Counted from the first letter of the stretch, positions 22,631-33,765 are shown. The stretch: 64,000 nt of DNA from Achatina immaculata (GCA_009760885.1 CM019718.1:32124030-32188029); one strand, 5' to 3'. Translations and numbers: made by a program. The notes: generated from the sequence alone by a model not told the origin.

Positions 22631-22925
22631 CAGGTAAAAGGTAAAATCCCCTGGGCCATGCCATTAACGCATATTGCGGATACGGTGTTAGGTCCATATT
22701 TCCAAGGCCGTCGGCAGGTCAAAGTGTGATATGGTATCGCGTCTGGCTGCATTTACCTTTCCAGATTCTTCCGGTACCCAGTTTTAGACGCTGGTTTTTT
22801 TTTTTTTTTTTGGGGGGGGGGGGGGGGGCTTTAGATGTGGTGGTAGCAGAAAAAAAGCCCCACCGCTGGGACTTGAACAGGGACCCTCGAAGTCTGCCCC
22901 AAACAGTTCTAATAGTTTAGTTTTC
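22631..22925 (-). mobile_element. tRNA-derived SINE, diverged copy
   Basis: Minus-strand copy of the SINE seen at 60054-60313. Its body (22635-22770) aligns by eye with that element: the CCATGCC, ACGGTGTTAGG, CATATTTCCAAGG, GGCAGGTCAAAG and GTGATATGG phrases occur in the same order. The tRNA-like head on the minus strand contains TGTTCAAGTCCC, a B-box-like sequence at about 22875. A T(17)G(18) tract (22797-22828) sits inside the element. The 3' end reads TTTTACCTTTTACC. Confidence 0.7.
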
Positions 22926-23611
22926 CCAGAAAGGTATGAACAAACGTGACTCCCACAGCAGTCTAGAGTCAAAGCCGAGATCATGAATCAAGAGTCGGAT
23001 ACGAAGTCGGAGCGATACAGAAGAAGACGAAAAATAGTTAGAATCGAAGGTTTCGCGAACCTACCCCACACCCCTGGTCTCCTGTGAAGGTGAAGTATGT
23101 GTTCACTTTCAGAATTATTTAAAGCCATCTTAGCCAACTCCCCATCCGAGTCGATACTTTCCTATTTTTCACCCCAAGATAGTTGCCCCTGTGTATCCAG
23201 TGAAGACAGATCTCCTATCCACAAACACCACTCCAAATACTCTCTCCCTCTCTTCTCTCCCTCCCTCCCCCCCCCCCCCCCCCTCTCTCTCTCTCAGACA
23301 CAACATTTCAGCTTAAAGGATCTTCGTCAGGTGTACTGTATCTTGCCAATACTGTGGGCTGTACCTGAACAAAGATAGTCTGCCTTATAAGTGCATATTT
23401 ACACGCACCGCAATAGTTTCTCTCTTGTTTGTTCATCGTTTGCCTGACAGCGTTGACAGCCACGTGATCGATGTCATGTGACAGTTTTGTTTATATCCAG
23501 GATTTAGTAACAAATCAGTGATTGACTGCGATCTTGCACCTGCTCCAGTGGCGGACAAAAGCCTACTAACTTGGCGCTTCTTCTTCTTCTAGTAGTAGTG
23601 TAATTATAGAT
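22926..23611. other. No gene recognised
   Basis: Includes a poly-C/CT tract (23262-23295) and (CTT)n at 23577-23590. No domain or element is recognised. Confidence 0.45.
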
Positions 23612-23757
23612 CTTAGATATGGTTGGCACCAGCTCTAGTTTCTTAGATATGGTTGGCATCAGCTCTAGTTTCTTAGATATGGTTGGCATCAGCTCTAGTT
23701 TCTTAGATATGGTTGGCATCAGCTCTAGTTTCTTAGATATGGTTGGCATCAGCTATG
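23612..23757. repeat. 30-bp minisatellite
   Basis: Five nearly identical units of TTTCTTAGATATGGTTGGCA plus TCAGCTCTAG. Confidence 0.95.
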
Positions 23758-23799
23758 ATAGATATGATTGAATTTATACAATTGTAGTCTGCTCTTTAA

Positions 23800-24060
23800 A
23801 AGAGGATGGGCATATGCTGGTCACTTGATGAGAAGAAATGATCAGAGAATCCCAAAACAAGCTATCAAGTGGAACACAACAGGTCAAAGAAAAAGAGGCA
23901 GATCGCGTGAAACTCTGAAGAGGTCATTGTTAAGAGAGACCAAATTAACAGGCATAAAATCCCTTGATGAGGTTGAAAGACGCCGAAGACAGGAAAAATA
24001 GACGAACTACTTTGCGAGCCCTATGTGACGTTTAACGGCACGGGAAGGATATAAGATATA
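23800..24060 (+). mobile_element. LINE family D 3' end, with 14-bp TSD
   Basis: A 261-bp 5'-truncated insertion flanked by perfect 14-bp direct repeats AGTCTGCTCTTTAA (23786-23799 and 24061-24074). It encodes the extreme C-terminus of family D, including MRRNDQRIPKQAIKWNTTGQ and RKRGRS, nearly identical to 62391-62470. The frame breaks near 23980, and the copy ends GGGAAGGATATAAGATATA. Confidence 0.9.
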
Positions 24061-24074
24061 AGTCTGCTCTTTAA

Positions 24075-24443
24075 CAAACCTCTTCTGCTGTCTTATTTGA
24101 ATGTGAAATTTATGTATTTAATTTACCCACATTTTTGTGTGTATAATGACCTTTGTTTCACGACTATTCGTCTACTTCCTTTCCTATAATGCACGCTGGC
24201 ATGAAAATGTATAACTCAAATGACAAAATCGCTTTTATTCTGTTTTATTACATAATTATGTGCACAATAAAATTAAGATGGTAAATCATGGTTTTCGTAG
24301 ACTGCATAAATTTGTGTTTCAAAGGTTTCTCAAGCTGATTTGTTTAAAACGGTTGCTGTGTATAATGGTTATGAACGTATAGGAGGTGTGTGTATATTCC
24401 CACTCATATCATTTCATTTTTACAAATCGAACACCGTAAAGTT
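24075..24443. other. AT-rich flank, no gene recognised
   Basis: Could contain the 5' part of the element whose coding region starts at 24444, but nothing specific is visible. Confidence 0.4.
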
Positions 24444-26887
24444 ATGGCTACTTCAAGACGGAGCTGCTTAAATCATCCCGACGTATTTTGCTATATTTGT
24501 GGGGAGTACACGCTGAAAGCAAGTAGGAAACCTATTTCTGAGTTTGTAAAAAGAGCATATGTAGGTTATTTTAGTGTCAAGCTTGGAGATGAAGATAAGC
24601 CATGGGCTCCTCATATTGTACGCGAAACTTGCCTGGAGCATTTGCGCCAGTGGACAAATGGAAAGAGAAGCTGACTGAAATTTAGAGTACCAATGATATG
24701 AAGGGAACGAAAAACCACTTCAATGGTTGTTATGTTTTGTATTGTTAATATCATAGGCATCAGTCGAAAGAATCGTGACAAGTGCTCTTACTCTGATCTA
24801 CCTTCAGCCAGGAGACTTGTTCTGCACTTGGATCTTGTACCCGCTCCACCTTTCCTTGAACTACCCCAGCTCTCAGAGGATGAGCCTTGCATGTCTGATA
24901 TCGCAGAAGGTAAAGAAAGTGGGGGCAGTGACAATGAAGTCCAAACAACTTCACATAGTGATTGTTTTGATCAGAATGAACTGAGTGATCTGACCAGGGA
25001 CTTAAATCTTTCCAGGTATTCTTCTGAACTGCCTGTCTCCTGACTAAAGGAAAAGAATGTACTTCAGCCTAGACCGGAAATGACATTTTATCGAAGGAGA
25101 GAAAAGTATTTGCTGCTATTCTTTACCGAAGACATTCATTCATTTATTCATTCATTTGCATGTCTCTTGCGGAATTTTGCCTCCCAAACAGCACTCCTGT
25201 AGGCCTCTCGGTTGTGAGAAAGATGCATCCATTTGCAGATATCAACGATGTCTTGCAGCCATCTTCGCCTTGGTCTTCCTCTCTCTCTCTTTTTCTCATT
25301 ATGTACCCTTTCAAGACGGTCTTCTCTAGATTATCATGACGTTTAATGTGTCCAAAATATTTAAGTTTTCTCTCTTTAATACTCTTTACTAGCCAACCTT
25401 CTTCAATACTAAGTTCTTGTAGTATAGATATATTTGTTCTTTTGTGTCCATGATATTTGAAGAACTCTTCTGTAGCATTTACATTCAAAGGCATTTATGT
25501 GTTTCTCAGCTGTTTTGTTAAGTGTCCAGGTCTCACAGGCATATGTTGCCATGGGAAAGATGAATATCCTTAAAAGTCTTATTTTTGTAATTCTGTCCTC
25601 TCCTCTCCACAGATTCTTTAGTTGTTTTACTTTCTGAAGAGCGATAGAATCTGAAAAATGGTAAATCACCAGGATGCGATGAGATAACAGCTGAACTTAT
25701 TAAAGCAGGAGGAAAGGAATGTGCAACAATCTATCATGCACTATGTAAAAAGATATGGCATTCAGGTATTTGGCCAAAAGAATGGAAAAGAACTGTATTC
25801 ATACCACTGCCAAAAAAGGGTAACCTGAAATTACCGAAGACAACAACTTAGTATTCTGCAACGACACCGGAAACCTTGTGAAGAAAAGTGGTCTTTCAGA
25901 ATATAACCCAAATGAGTGTCATCTTTTCATCAACACTTCAAAACATAGTTTGAAATGTGTTTTTTAAGTAACAAGAACAAATATGATTATATTCCAATCG
26001 GTCATTCCGCCAAGATGAAAGAAGAGTACAAGGCCATCTCTTTAGTCTTGGAAAAGATAAATTACCAAGAACATCAATGGGTGATTTGTGTAGACTTGAA
26101 GATGGTTAATTTTCTTCTTGGTCAACAAAGTGCCTACACAAAGTATCAGTTCTTTTTATGCCTTTGGGATAGTAGAGCCAAACATGAACATTGAGCAAGA
26201 AAAGATTGGCCTCCGAGGGAATATATGGTGGTTGGAGGACAAAATGTAATAAATGAACCTTTGGTAGCACGAGATAGAATCATACTGCCACCACTACATA
26301 TAAAGCTAGGTCTGATGAAACAATTTGTAAAAGCTTTGAATAAAGACGGTTAGTGCATTGAATACACAGTGCATAAGTTACCTGGACTTATCATGGAAAC
26401 ACTGAAGACAAGAATTTTCGATGGTCCACAGATCAGACAACTTATAAATGACCCACATTTCATAGCATCAATGAATGAAATCAAATCATGTGCCTGGTCT
26501 TCATTTGTTCTTGTTGTGAAAAGCTTTCTTGGCAACAAGAAGGCAGACAACTTCACATAATTAGTAGTAGAGAATATACTCTTTCATTTAAACAGGCTTG
26601 GCTGTGACATGAGTGTTAAAATCCATTATCTGCACAGTCACTTAGATCGCTTTCCAGAGACCCTTGGTGACTTAAGTGAAGAGCAAGGTGAAATATTTCA
26701 CCAAGACATAAAAACAATGGAAGCCAAATACCAAAGAAGATGGGATGCACACATGATGGCAGAATATTGTTGGAATCTTTTGCGAGATTGTCCTGGCAAA
26801 TCCCATTCTCGGAAGTCTTACAAAAGGAGCTTCTTGTGTGTCGATTTAATGGAAAGTTTGTATCATAAACTTGTGCTTGTGGTATAA
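24444..26887 (+). pseudogene. Unclassified repetitive protein, intronless and broken
   Basis: Fragments in consistent order spell one long protein of unknown function that I recall as a high-copy, unnamed family in invertebrate genomes, probably transposon-encoded. The N-terminus (24444) has MATSRRSCLNHPDVFCYICG, then EFVKRAYVGYF and a second Cys/His cluster (APHIVRETCLEHLRQW), likely a zinc-binding module. Next come PPFLELPQLSEDEPCMSDI (about 24850), DYIPIGHSAKMKEEYKAIS (25985), QWVICVDLKMVNFLLGQQS (26076), LPPLHIKLGLMKQFVKALN (26287) and the C-terminal DLSEEQGEIFHQDIKTMEAK (about 26671). TGA stops at 24672, 24705 and 25041, a frameshift near 25965, further stops at 26192, 26352 and 26560, and a LINE insertion at 25135-25830 kill it. 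No catalytic triad can be named with confidence. No introns are seen. Confidence 0.65.
25135..25830 (-). mobile_element. LINE family A copy with 5' inversion (twin priming)
   Basis: Flanked by perfect 12-bp duplications TTACCGAAGACA (25123-25134 and 25831-25842). The 3' half (25135-25645) is on the minus strand, starting with an ATTC/AATG tail and encoding the C-terminal RT-associated region. The 5' half (25646-25830) is inverted onto the plus strand and matches 1157-1335 of the copy at 615-2637, including ELIKAGGKECATIYHA. The part corresponding to about 1336-2130 is missing at the switch point. Orientation, switch point and flanking duplication fit twin-primed reverse transcription as described for L1. 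Confidence 0.88.
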
Positions 26888-27590
26888 AATAAGTAGATTT
26901 TCATGTTGTACACTTTTCTTTTAATTTTTAATATATTTCCTTCATGCTTAAAAGATATTAATTTAAACACTGCATTAAAATATCCTGATTTGTTATGGGC
27001 GAGAGTGGAGAGTGGTATATGTTTGTACAAGTATTACTGTACTGGGCCAGCTGTTGGCCTACTCTTAACGTGTATTGCTTCAACCATACAATGGTGTGTG
27101 ATGGTGTGTCATGTACTAGTTAAACCAGAATTTGACTCAAATCATCACATCACTATTTACTGAGCAGTTATTGGCTTACTGCTACACAAGTGATAACCAA
27201 GACGTTACATTGTTATTCGCCATGCAACAACAAAAATAACCCAAGACAAAACATTACACATCAAGTCAGTTCAGGAACATGACCAGTTTACATGAGACAC
27301 AGCTCATTACTAGCACAACAGTTGGCACACTCAACATAGATCCAAACAGCACAGGGTTTCAGCAGTTACAAAAGAAAACAAAAGCTTAATGATGAAAAAC
27401 CCAACTTGTAGATGAGTGCCGCAGATTGACGTGCTGACTGAAAAATGATGGAAACAATCAACAAGGAATACATGGAAAACTGTCCGGACGATTAGCATTG
27501 CCATGGAACGCTCACGCTATCACATGTGCGTGCCCAATTCCCAGCGCTTTGGAAATAAAGATCAATCAATCAATCAATCTTCTTCTTCTT
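26888..27590. other. 3' flank and (ATCA)n/(TTC)n tract
   Basis: AT-rich to about 27480. A short unit then ends CAGCGCTTTGGAAATAAAG followed by (ATCA)n (27559-27578) and (TTC)n (27579-27594). A unique stretch ending in a short tandem repeat resembles the 3' end of a LINE, but no coding sequence supports it. Confidence 0.4.
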
Positions 27591-27594
27591 CTTC

Positions 27595-28079
27595 TAAAGG
27601 ACATTGATTGAGTTGTGCCCCCGTTGTGCGCCTTGCAAGGTCCAACATATTAATTCTGAACAGGACCAAACCTGCACCAGTGTTTCTCAACCTTTTTCCT
27701 GCCACTGAACCTCTGCATTCAAATATTTATTTCCTCTGATTTTTTCGCTTCTTATGTTTTCCTTGCCCTCCCAGCTATCACTACTTTCACACCCCCACCC
27801 CCACATCCCCCACCCCCAACGATGAAATAGTGGAGACAGAAATTTTTTTTTTCTAGTTTATCCAGTAAGAAAACGTTAAATAGGTAATGCTTCCGGCATA
27901 TGCCAGGTGAAAAGGTGAGTTTGTTTTTTTTTTTTCATCTCTTGTGTCGAACTAGAAATGGCTTTTTGATCAGGCTGTCTTGGACAAGATCGAAGTCCTG
28001 TAGCTAGGTCTTAGGCCTCCGTCACAAGTGCTTAGGAGGGATTTTTCTATCCTGATCTGTGGATCTGTGGTCGGAATCT
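27595..28079. other. No gene recognised
   Basis: Contains C-rich (27789-27820) and poly-T tracts (27842-27855, 27921-27936). No exon or element is recognised. Confidence 0.45.
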
Positions 28080-28545
28080 TGTTTCTGTTGACATGGAAAC
28101 AAGACTCCAAGTACTTAAATGTTACATCAAGCCACTTTTGTTTTATGGGTGTGATGCATGGTCCATGAATAAGAGAGTACAGCGGGAAATGGAGGCCATG
28201 AAGATATGGTTTATAAGAAGGATGTCGATGGTACCTTGGACAGCCAAGAAAACCAATGAAGAAGTCTTAAGAGAGGCTGGAGTTAAAAAGCAAATTACAA
28301 CAAAGATTAGAGGCAGATAAGCGAGATTTATAGGACATTTCCTGAGAAGAGGAAAATTGGAACACACTGTGGTAGCTGGAAAAATTGAGGGAAGAAGAGA
28401 CAAAGGAAGACAAAGAGAGAAGTTACGGGATAGGATGTCAGTGTGGCTAGGAAGAAAGTCACCGACTGATCTCATAATCATCGCAAGAGACAGGGGATTG
28501 TTGAGAGAAACACTGCCACCTCCCACGCAAGTCGTAAGAGGCGAC
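28080..28545 (+). mobile_element. LINE C-terminal fragment related to family B
   Basis: A 5'-truncated piece encoding LQVLKCYIKPLLFYGCDAW, VPWTAKKTNEEVLREAG and, after a stop at 28318, GHFLRRGKLEHTVVAGKIEG. It is clearly homologous to family B (43451-44252) but diverged, with a different C-terminus (TQVVRGD). The adjoining GTCGTAAGAGGCGACTAAGG is probably its 3' UTR. Confidence 0.75.
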
Positions 28546-28611
28546 TAAGGAGGTTGGGGGGTAGACCAACCACCTGTTCTCTGTTAAAAAAAAACCCAGA
28601 GCGTTACACGG

Positions 28612-28708
28612 AGAGGAAAACCAGGAAATTTTGTCTTGGAAAACCAGGAAACTTTGTCTTGCAAAACCAGGAAACTTTGTCTTGCAAAACCAGGAAACTT
28701 TGTCTTGG
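28612..28708. repeat. 23-bp minisatellite, four copies
   Basis: AAAACCAGGAAACTTTGTCT plus TGC repeated four times, just before the endonuclease region of family C; possibly a 5' UTR repeat of that element. Confidence 0.85.
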
Positions 28709-28797
28709 AAAAGGAAGGGACTCTGATAACAGAGCGCATGACGTTGTGCAGTCAAAGCTGAAAGGAAGCTGCAGAACCAACATCCCGATTGAGTACC

Positions 28798-29545
28798 AGG
28801 ACACCTTTTGTCACTGCATGTTGGAATGTTAGAACAATGTATGAAAGTGGAAAGGCTGCCATGATAGTGAGAGAAATGAATAGATATAATATAAAGATAC
28901 TGGGGCAGAACGAAACACACTGGACAGGTGCAGGTAAGCTTAGACTAGTAACAGGGGAGACAATCCTATTTTCGGGTCACCACAACCCAGATGCAACACA
29001 CTCAGCGGGCGTGGCACCTAATGCTGTCCAGAGAGTCCCAGAGAGCAATGATGAGCTGGGATAATTAGTTAGCTCAAGGATAGTTACAGCCTGCTTCTCA
29101 ACAAAGAAGAAGAATATTAAGTTGAATATCATCCAGGTATATACGCCAGCAAATGATGCAGACGAGGTAGTAAGGGACGAATTCTACAACACATTACAGG
29201 AAATCCTAGACCAACAAGGCAACAAACACGTAACAGTTCTAATGGGGAACATCAATGCAAAGGTAGGTAAGATCAACACAGGTTATGAGAAAGTAATGGG
29301 TCAAAATGGATTAGGAATAATGAACGAAAATGGAGAAAGGCTTGCATATCTATGTATGCTCAACAACCTTGTCACTGGAGGAAGCATATTTTCACATAAA
29401 ACTATACACAAAGCCACACGGGTATCACCGGATCATGGCACTGAGAACTAGATAGACCATATTGTATCAGCAGAAGCTTTCGCAGAACCTTACAAGATGT
29501 CAGAGTGAAGCAAGGTGCAGATGTAGCTTCTGACCACCACCTACT
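28798..29545 (+). pseudogene. AP-like endonuclease domain of family C LINE, broken
   Basis: The domain that would nick the target DNA. Visible motifs: VTACWNVRTMYESGKA (about 28812), GQNETHWTGAG (28902, with the catalytic Glu), IIQVYTPAND (29128), LMGNINAKVG (29238) and SDHHLL (29530, with the catalytic His). The usual GD-x-N-A-K motif reads GN here, so a metal/substrate-binding Asp has become Asn. The frame is interrupted at 29062, shifted between 29040 and 29122, and interrupted again near 29449. Confidence 0.8.
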
Positions 29546-30249
29546 GACAGCTAAACTAAGAATGAAACTGAAGAAGCACCACAAAACAGACATGGTAAGG
29601 AAAAGATACAATATGTAACTGTTGGAAGACCCAGAAATCGCAAAGAACTTTAAACTGAAACTGAGCAACAGATTTCAGGTTCTGCATGAGTTATAAGAAG
29701 AAGATACACCAGGTGTGAACACTGTGTGGAATAGTGTTAAAGAAATGTGGAGCAAATCATGTGAAGAGACAGGGGGATTTAAGAAACCTCAGCATAAGGA
29801 GTAGATTACATTGGAAACACTGAAGAAGATAGACAGAAGGACAGAAATGAAAGCAAAAATAAATGACAGTAAAACAAGAGCAGCAAAGGCCTCAGCTCAG
29901 ATAGAATACAGTTTGCCCCATAAATAAGTTAGGAAAAACATAAAGAAAGACAGACAGGCCTATTTTGATAATATGGCAGGACAGGCAGAAGAGGCAGCTG
30001 ATAAAAACAATATGAGAGCTCTGTATGAAACCACCAAGAAGTTGGCAAACAGACCATGTAGGATAGAAAAGCCCATCAAAAACAAGGAAGGTAAGGTAGT
30101 AACATTAGAAGAAGAGCAGATGCAAAAATGGGTGGAATACTTCAGCGGAATCCTAAATAGGCCAGCACCAACAGGAACAGAGGAGATACCAGCAGCAGAG
30201 AACACTCTAGGCATCAATGTAGAACCACACAGCAAGGGCCAAAATTGAA

Positions 30250-30346
30250 CAAGCTGTCTCAGAGTTGAAGAGAAATAAGGCGCCGGGTTGAGATGAAATT
30301 GTAGCAGACGTGCTCTTAGCGAACACAGAAATAACAACAGAAATAC

Positions 30347-30379
<33 letters not shown>

Positions 30380-31820
30380 GGTGCCGTGCCGACTGGCGTT
30401 GGCTATTATGCTTCTCCAGAGTACCCGATCCTTCATGCAGGCCATCAGTTCAGTTGGTGATCTCCTCTCACACCATCCCGTCAGACTGTCCAGTATCATT
30501 TCTCTTGGTCTTCCTCTTGATCTTCTTCCTTCTATTTTTCCTGTTGTTATAATATTTTCAATGCCCCCTCTTCTCATTGCATGTCCTATGAAAGTACATT
30601 GTCTCTTGTCAGAAATACTACTCTTACTATTTAATAGGATTTGGGAAGAAGAGAATGTCCCAGAGGACTGGAAGGAGGCCCATCTTATAAAACGCCCTAA
30701 GAAAGAAGATCTATTAGAATGTAAGAACTATAGAGGCATCTCCCTGTTCTCAGTACCCAGCAAAGTCTTCAGCAGGCTTTTGCTGAATAGAATTAAAACA
30801 TCTGTAGATAGTAGAAAACTACTGGAACACTATAGTATCCCGGCCAAGATAACAAAGCTTATAAAGACCGTATATGAAGGAACAACTTGTAAAATTGTGC
30901 ATGGAGGAACTCTCACAGAACGTTTTAAAGTGGAAACGGGCGTGCAGCAGAGATGTTTGCTGTCACCATTCCTATTTCTTCTAGCAATTGATTGGATCAT
31001 GAAAACTTCCACGTAAGGGAAAAGAAATTGGATACAATGGACACTGTGGAACCAATTGGAAGATCTTGACTTTGCAGATGGTGTGGCACTTCTGGCACAC
31101 AGCCACACACAAATGCATGAGAAACTTCAGATCTTAAGCAAAGAATTCAGCTAAACTGGGACTATATATTAACAGATAAAAAACAAAGATAATGAAAAGT
31201 AATAGTGCAAGCAATAGCCTCACGGTAACTGAGGGAGTGCAAATTCAGGAAGCAGGGTATTTCACATATTTAGGCAGCATAGTGAATAAATATGGGGGAA
31301 CGGAAAAGGATGTTAAAGCTAGAATAACCAAAGCCAGGACAGCATTTATCCAACTTAACAAAATATGGTCATCTAAGAACATCAAAACAAGAACCAAACT
31401 TAGGCTTTTCAATACAAACGTAAAGACTGTCCTACTATATGGTTCAGAGACATGGGTTATGACCAAGACAATACAACAGAAGATACAAACATTCATGAAC
31501 TATTGCTTGAGGAGGATTTTAAACATTATATGGCAGGAGAAGATCAGGAACTAGGAGGTCTGGGAAAGGGCAGTACGAGAACCTATGAACCTACCAATCA
31601 TGTCTAGGAAGTGGAGGTCACATTCTGAGGAAACCCGACACCAACATAGCAAGACAGGCACTGACATGGAGTCCTCAAGGAAATAGAAAACGAGGAAGAC
31701 CTAGACATACTTGAAGAAGAGAAATTATGACAGTGCTCAGAGACAAGGGATGTACATGGAAGGAAGCAGAGAATAATTCCAAGAACAGGGATGACTGGAG
31801 AGAGCCTTTATCCGTGGCCT
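30250..31820 (+). pseudogene. RT and C-terminus of family C LINE, with internal deletion
   Basis: Around the nested insert the frame reads LLANTEITTEIL before it and EILLLLFNRIWEEENVPEDW after it. NYRGISLFSVPSKVFSRLLL (about 30725) is followed by SVDSRKLLEHYS, where the fingers-to-palm part including motif A (F-x-D-x-x-KAFD) is absent; a deletion of several tens of codons is inferred. Motif B appears as TGVQQRCLLSPFLF (Gly replaced by Arg) and motif C as DFADGVAL (second Asp replaced by Gly, about 31068-31090). The C-terminal part includes VKTVLLYGSETWVMTK (about 31420-31467). All three core motifs are damaged, so the protein is dead. Confidence 0.78.
30348..30609 (-). mobile_element. Nested LINE family B fragment, with 10-bp TSD
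   Basis: A 262-bp minus-strand insertion inside family C, bounded by perfect 10-bp duplications CAGAAATACT (30338-30347 and 30610-30619). It starts with an (ATC)n run, the (GAT)n 3' tail read on the opposite strand, and covers only the C-terminal codons ending RSIIANASRHGT. Removing it plus one duplication rejoins the family C frame exactly. Confidence 0.93.
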
Positions 31821-31850
31821 ACACTTGTAATATACGTTACGTTAAGTTAC

Positions 31851-32170
31851 GGAAGAATGGATGTTATGTGGATTTCTCTCAGCGAGGTTTCACTTCTGGG
31901 GATAAAGTTGAAATCTGGACCTTGGTGATTACCTTGACCTTTTCACAATAATTTTATTTCCCTTTTTACTTACGATTTTCGGTGACAAAGTTGTCCATGA
32001 CCTCTGTCTTAAAAAAGCACAAGAGAAGGCCATGGTCTTGCCTGGCATAAATAGCAATGATGACACCCCATCAACTCCTCGAGGACACTACGAGCAGTGA
32101 CCAGAAACGAGGTCATGGTCGGGTCCACAGAGTAGCTGATGTAAGGATTTGTGGTAGTTTTGGGAGGTTG
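31851..32170. other. No gene recognised
   Basis: Flank of family C. No motif, repeat or element recognised. Confidence 0.45.
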
Positions 32171-32174
32171 GGGA

Positions 32175-32430
32175 GGAGGGGGGATGAGAAGAAAGTAAGA
32201 AAGGGAAAATGAAAGAACAGTAGAAAGAAAGAAAGAAAGGGAAAATGAAAGAGCAGTAGAAAGAAAGAAAGAAAGAAAGAAAGGGAAAATGAAAGAGCAG
32301 TAGAAAGAAAGAAAGAAAGAAAATGAGAGAGAGAGAGAGAGAGAAGAGAGAGAGGAGAGAGAGGAGAGAGAGGAGAGAGAGAAGAGAGAGAGAAGAGAGA
32401 GAGAGTGAGAGAGAGAGAGAGAAGAAGAAG
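32175..32430. repeat. (GAAA)n and (GA)n purine tract
   Basis: Purine-rich strand of GAAAGAAAG blocks around a unit GGGAAAATGAAAGAGCAGTA repeated about three times, then GAGAGA to 32430. Ser/Leu/Phe frames on the minus strand are artefacts. Confidence 0.93.
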
Positions 32431-32978
32431 ATTATTAATATTACCAGACATAGACCATGAAAATCTGACGGGAAAAGAAATGAAAATATAATATTAATGC
32501 GGCACACCTCCAGACCTCAGGAAAGCAGTTAATCCTGAAATGCCTCCACTTTATTCTACTAAATAAAAACTAGATTTAAAATGTTATTTCCTGGATGGTT
32601 TCTGCAACCTTGCAGGAGAGTTCTAACAGGGGTGGCTGAGCGGTGAATACAGCCTGATTGACGGAGTTCGAGAATGAAGTACCAAACGAAAGCCCTCTGA
32701 TGTTCTTCAATCTCCGACCAAATCTCCCCCCCCCCCCCCCCCACCCCGGGCGGCTGGCGTAGATTACTCGACACAGGAATAGCTAAAGCGCACTAACGAT
32801 GAAACTAAAGATTGCACCTGATTGGTCGGTCGGTCTTGTTGACCAACAATGCCAGGCCACGATTATGAGTTATTAAGAGCGTTTAAGAGGAATTAGAGCA
32901 CACCCAAGGGAAGAAGGGGGTGTGACTAAGAAGTTAGAAATTAAACACAGTAACAAAAGTTACAGGACACAACTACTA
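32431..32978. other. No gene recognised; poly-C
   Basis: A run of about 16 C at 32726-32742. No exon is recognised. Confidence 0.45.
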
Positions 32979-33765
32979 CAAACATAGGTCCATTTAATCC
33001 ACACACACATTTAAACTTATGATACAACTACTATAAACATATGCCCATTTAATCCATACACACATTTACACTTATGATCATCATCATCATCATCATGTGC
33101 CGTGCCGACTGGCGTTGGCTATTATGCTTCTCCAGAGTACACGATCCTTCATGCAGGCCATCAGCTCAGTTGGTGATCTCCTCTCACACCATCCCATCAG
33201 ACTGTCCAGTATCATTTCTCTTGGTCTTCCTCTTGATCTTCTTCCTTATATTTTTCCTGTTGTTATAATATTTTCAATGCCCCCTCTTCTCATTGCATGT
33301 CCTATGAAAGTACATTGTCTCTCTCTTATATTTTTGACAAGGTTTTTTGTCTCTCCAGCTCTTCTCATACATTCTTCATTAGTTATTTTTGTTGTCCAGG
33401 GGATTCGCAACATTCTTCTAATAAACCACATTTCTGCTGCTTCCAATGATTTTTGTACAGACTTGCCTATTGTCCATGATTCACTTCCATATAACAAGAT
33501 AGGTTCAATATAGCATTTTAGGACTCGTTTTCTAACATTCATTGATAAAGATGTGTTGGTCAATATGTTTCTCATTCTCTGAAATGCAGTCTTTGCTTGG
33601 CCTATTCTGTTCCTAATTTCTGTTCTGCATTTCCCATCTGAAGTTATTACTGCTCCAAGGTATTTGAATTTCTGCACCTGCACTTATGATACAACTACTA
33701 TAAACTTATGCCCATTTAATCCATACACACATTTACACACACGACACAAATACTACAAACACACG
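32979..33765. repeat. Short array of about 57-bp units, split by a LINE
   Basis: About three to four units containing ACTTATGATACAACTACTAT, AAACATATGCCCATTTAATC and CATACACACATTTACA lie on both sides of the insertion at 33079-33680. The array identity on each side shows the LINE landed inside it. Confidence 0.8.
33079..33680 (-). mobile_element. LINE family B copy, with 10-bp TSD
   Basis: A 602-bp 5'-truncated minus-strand insertion bounded by perfect CACTTATGAT duplications (33069-33078 and 33681-33690). It encodes VQKFKYLGAVITSDGK through to RSIIANASRHGT followed by the (GAT)n tail. One long open stretch (33246-33683) is nearly intact, indicating a comparatively recent insertion, but it lacks RT motifs A-C. 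Confidence 0.92.

Larger units (their letters stand above)
28720..31850 (+). mobile_element. Near-complete APE-type LINE, family C
   Basis: About 3.1 kb spanning an AP-like endonuclease (28798-29545), linker (29560-30250), RT (30250-31110) and C-terminal region (31190-31820). It carries a nested family B insertion at 30348-30609. A second, short copy of its 3' end lies on the minus strand at 57270-57808. The 5' boundary is uncertain (28550-28790). No flanking duplication was found. It is the only copy here with most of both enzymatic domains. Confidence 0.8.
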
